DNA from: an uncultured Planctomycetaceae bacterium | GTDB taxonomy: Bacteria; Planctomycetota; Planctomycetia; Pirellulales; Pirellulaceae | Assembly: GCA_937967755.1 (NCBI GenBank) | Contig: CALBTA010000684.1 | Coordinates: 1-5,376, forward strand | Direction of reading: 5' to 3' | Length of the DNA stretch: 5,376 bases | Part shown: piece by piece, positions 4,072 to 5,376 of the stretch | Position numbering within the stretch: position 1 is the first letter of the stretch | Layout: every line of letters begins with the position of its first letter | Notes under the pieces: model-generated | What the model was told of the DNA's origin: nothing | What the model saw: the letters and a program-made list of their open reading frames with translations, nothing else | Databases searched by the model: none | Position numbers and translations under genes: made by a program

Positions 4072-5376
4072 CTATGCGGCATCGGATTTGGCCGCCCTAA
4101 GAAACATCTCTTGAGATTGCGGGCATGTTTGTTGCGGTTTGTGATGCGGCCCTTGTGCCACCACGTGCCCATCTTCCATCACCACAATCTGATCGGCGCT
4201 CCGCACGGTGCTTGCCTTGTGGGCGATGACGACGACCGTCACTTGACCGCGCAACTGTGCGAGGGTCCGCATGATGATCGCCTCGACCTCGGCGTCGAGC
4301 GCCGACGTCGGTTCATCCAGCAGCAGAATCCGCGGGGCGGAAACGAGCGCTCTGGCGATGGCGATCCGCTGGGTCTCTCCGCCCGATAGGTTCGCCCCGC
4401 CGCGGCCGACCTTCGTCTTGTAGCCCCGCGGCAGTTGCTTGATGAAGCGGTGAGCACCCGCGGCCTTGGCGGCGCGAACCACGTCGCCGCGCGAGGCTGC
4501 CGGCTGCCCAAGACGGATGTTTTCTAAGATCGTTCCGGTAAACAGCAGCGGCCTTTGCGGAACGACGGCAACCGCCCGGCGGACTGAATCAAGCGTGGCG
4601 GCGCGAATGTCTTGGCCGTCGATCGAGACGCTTCCTCGATCCGGGTCGTACAGCCGGGCGATCAACCGCAGCAGCGAACTCTTGCCCGATCCGCTCCGCC
4701 CGACCACGGCCGTCAACGCGCCTGGTTGAATCGTCAATGAAACATCTTCAACCACCGCGGCTTCATCGTAGGCGAAAGAAACCTGCTCAAACCGCACTTC
4801 GCCTGGGCCTTGCTGTAGATCGATCGCCCCCGCGGCGTCTTCGATCTTTGGCTGAAGTTGGAGCAGTTCGTTGATTCGCTCCAGGCTGACCAGCCCGCGG
4901 CGGAAGGTGCTGGCGATGGCGGTGAATTGGCGGAAGGGTTGGTAGGCGAACGCCAGCAGCCCGGTGAACATCACCAGCGTGCCGAGGGTCATCGTGCCTT
5001 CGACAACCCGATGCCCGCCCAGCCACCAGGTGATCGCGATGCCGATGCTGGTCATCAGCCACACGTTGCCGTTGATCAACCCGGTAATCGCGTGGGCGTT
5101 CAGTTCATTGCCTTCCAATTCGGCCGCGCCATCCTGCATGCGCCGGGCGACGCGTTTTTCGGCGTGCAGCGTTTTGATCGACTCGATGCCGTCGAACGAT
5201 TCCTTCGCCAGCGACGTCAGTTCGCTTTGCGACCGCCGGCTGGTGCGCGTCGCCGTGTGCAGCCGGCGTTGCAAATGGCGCGAGACGAGCATCTGCGGCG
5301 GCAGAATACTGAGCGACGCCAGGGCCAACAGCGGATCAATCCAAAACAGCATCGCCACGGGGTAGCCGACCCGCAA
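4072..5376 (-). CDS. ABC exporter, fused membrane and ATPase domains (N-terminus beyond window)
   Basis: The frame is open to the window edge; the first codon visible is an internal TTG (Leu), so the start and first membrane helices are missing. Of the 434 residues present, about 1-180 are the end of an ABC type-1 exporter membrane domain: hydrophobic segments near 4-30, 100-120 and 128-148, with the coupling stretch ESFDGIESIKTLHAEKRV (59-76). The ATPase follows: Walker A GRSGSGKSS (226-234), Q-loop VVPQRPLLF (271-279), signature LSGGE (330-334), Walker B ILLLDEP (350-356), D-loop SALD (358-361) and H-loop H386. All key residues are intact, so it should be active, working as a homo- or heterodimer in the inner membrane. 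Relatives export lipids, drugs or peptides; no fused C39 peptidase is visible, but the N-terminus is out of view. The C-terminal tail (410-434, His/Gln/Pro-rich) is unusual for the family. It is probably co-transcribed with the downstream peptidase gene. Confidence 0.94.
   Translation of the reverse strand: MRVGYPVAMLFWIDPLLALASLSILPPQMLVSRHLQRRLHTATRTSRRSQSELTSLAKESFDGIESIKTLHAEKRVARRMQDGAAELEGNELNAHAITGLINGNVWLMTSIGIAITWWLGGHRVVEGTMTLGTLVMFTGLLAFAYQPFRQFTAIASTFRRGLVSLERINELLQLQPKIEDAAGAIDLQQGPGEVRFEQVSFAYDEAAVVEDVSLTIQPGALTAVVGRSGSGKSSLLRLIARLYDPDRGSVSIDGQDIRAATLDSVRRAVAVVPQRPLLFTGTILENIRLGQPAASRGDVVRAAKAAGAHRFIKQLPRGYKTKVGRGGANLSGGETQRIAIARALVSAPRILLLDEPTSALDAEVEAIIMRTLAQLRGQVTVVVIAHKASTVRSADQIVVMEDGHVVAQGPHHKPQQTCPQSQEMFLRAAKSDAA

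Overview
The window looks like a piece of a moderately GC-rich bacterial chromosome, probably from a planctomycete (Pirellulales-like). The main clue is a membrane protein that starts with an MJ0042-type CxxC...CPxC zinc ribbon followed by a Pro/Ser-rich linker, an architecture common in Planctomycetota. The long, palindrome-rich intergenic DNA fits as well. The assignment is an inference from protein style, not from a marker gene.

Layout. Two gene pairs converge on a gene-poor middle. On the left, on the + strand, are the 3' part of an ABC-2-type ATPase gene (2-562) and a zinc-ribbon multi-pass membrane protein (562-1596); they overlap by one base (TAATG), so they are probably translationally coupled. 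Just after them lies a short stretch (about 1622-1723) that still encodes a diverged copy of that protein's C-terminus, the relic of a tandem paralogue. On the right, on the - strand, are most of an ABC exporter with fused membrane and ATPase domains (4072-5376, N-terminus outside the window) and, downstream of it, an M14-family zinc carboxypeptidase-like protein (2684-3979). A perfect 25-bp inverted repeat (3994-4059) sits between these two.

The middle (1724-2683, about 960 bp) holds no credible protein gene. It carries three distinct palindromic elements: 1734-1850, 1878-2002 and 2382-2590. The last is the most elaborate: outer 30-nt arms enclose three further hairpins, so a transcript could fold as a closed four-way junction, and a REP-like 18-bp unit occurs four times in it. 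The same region has a well-formed sigma70-type promoter on the - strand (2278-2305) with no evident gene behind it, and a + strand intrinsic-terminator-like hairpin with a T-tract (2639-2659) just before the 3' end of the peptidase gene.

How the genes may work together. The left pair looks like part of an ABC-2 export system whose membrane partner is either upstream or this unusual zinc-ribbon protein. The right pair may be one transcript linking an exporter to a cytoplasmic peptidase, but the substrate of neither can be read from sequence. I see no clear defence system, CRISPR array, tRNA, rRNA or transposase. The most novel material is the set of palindromic elements, the orphan promoter and the paralogue relic.
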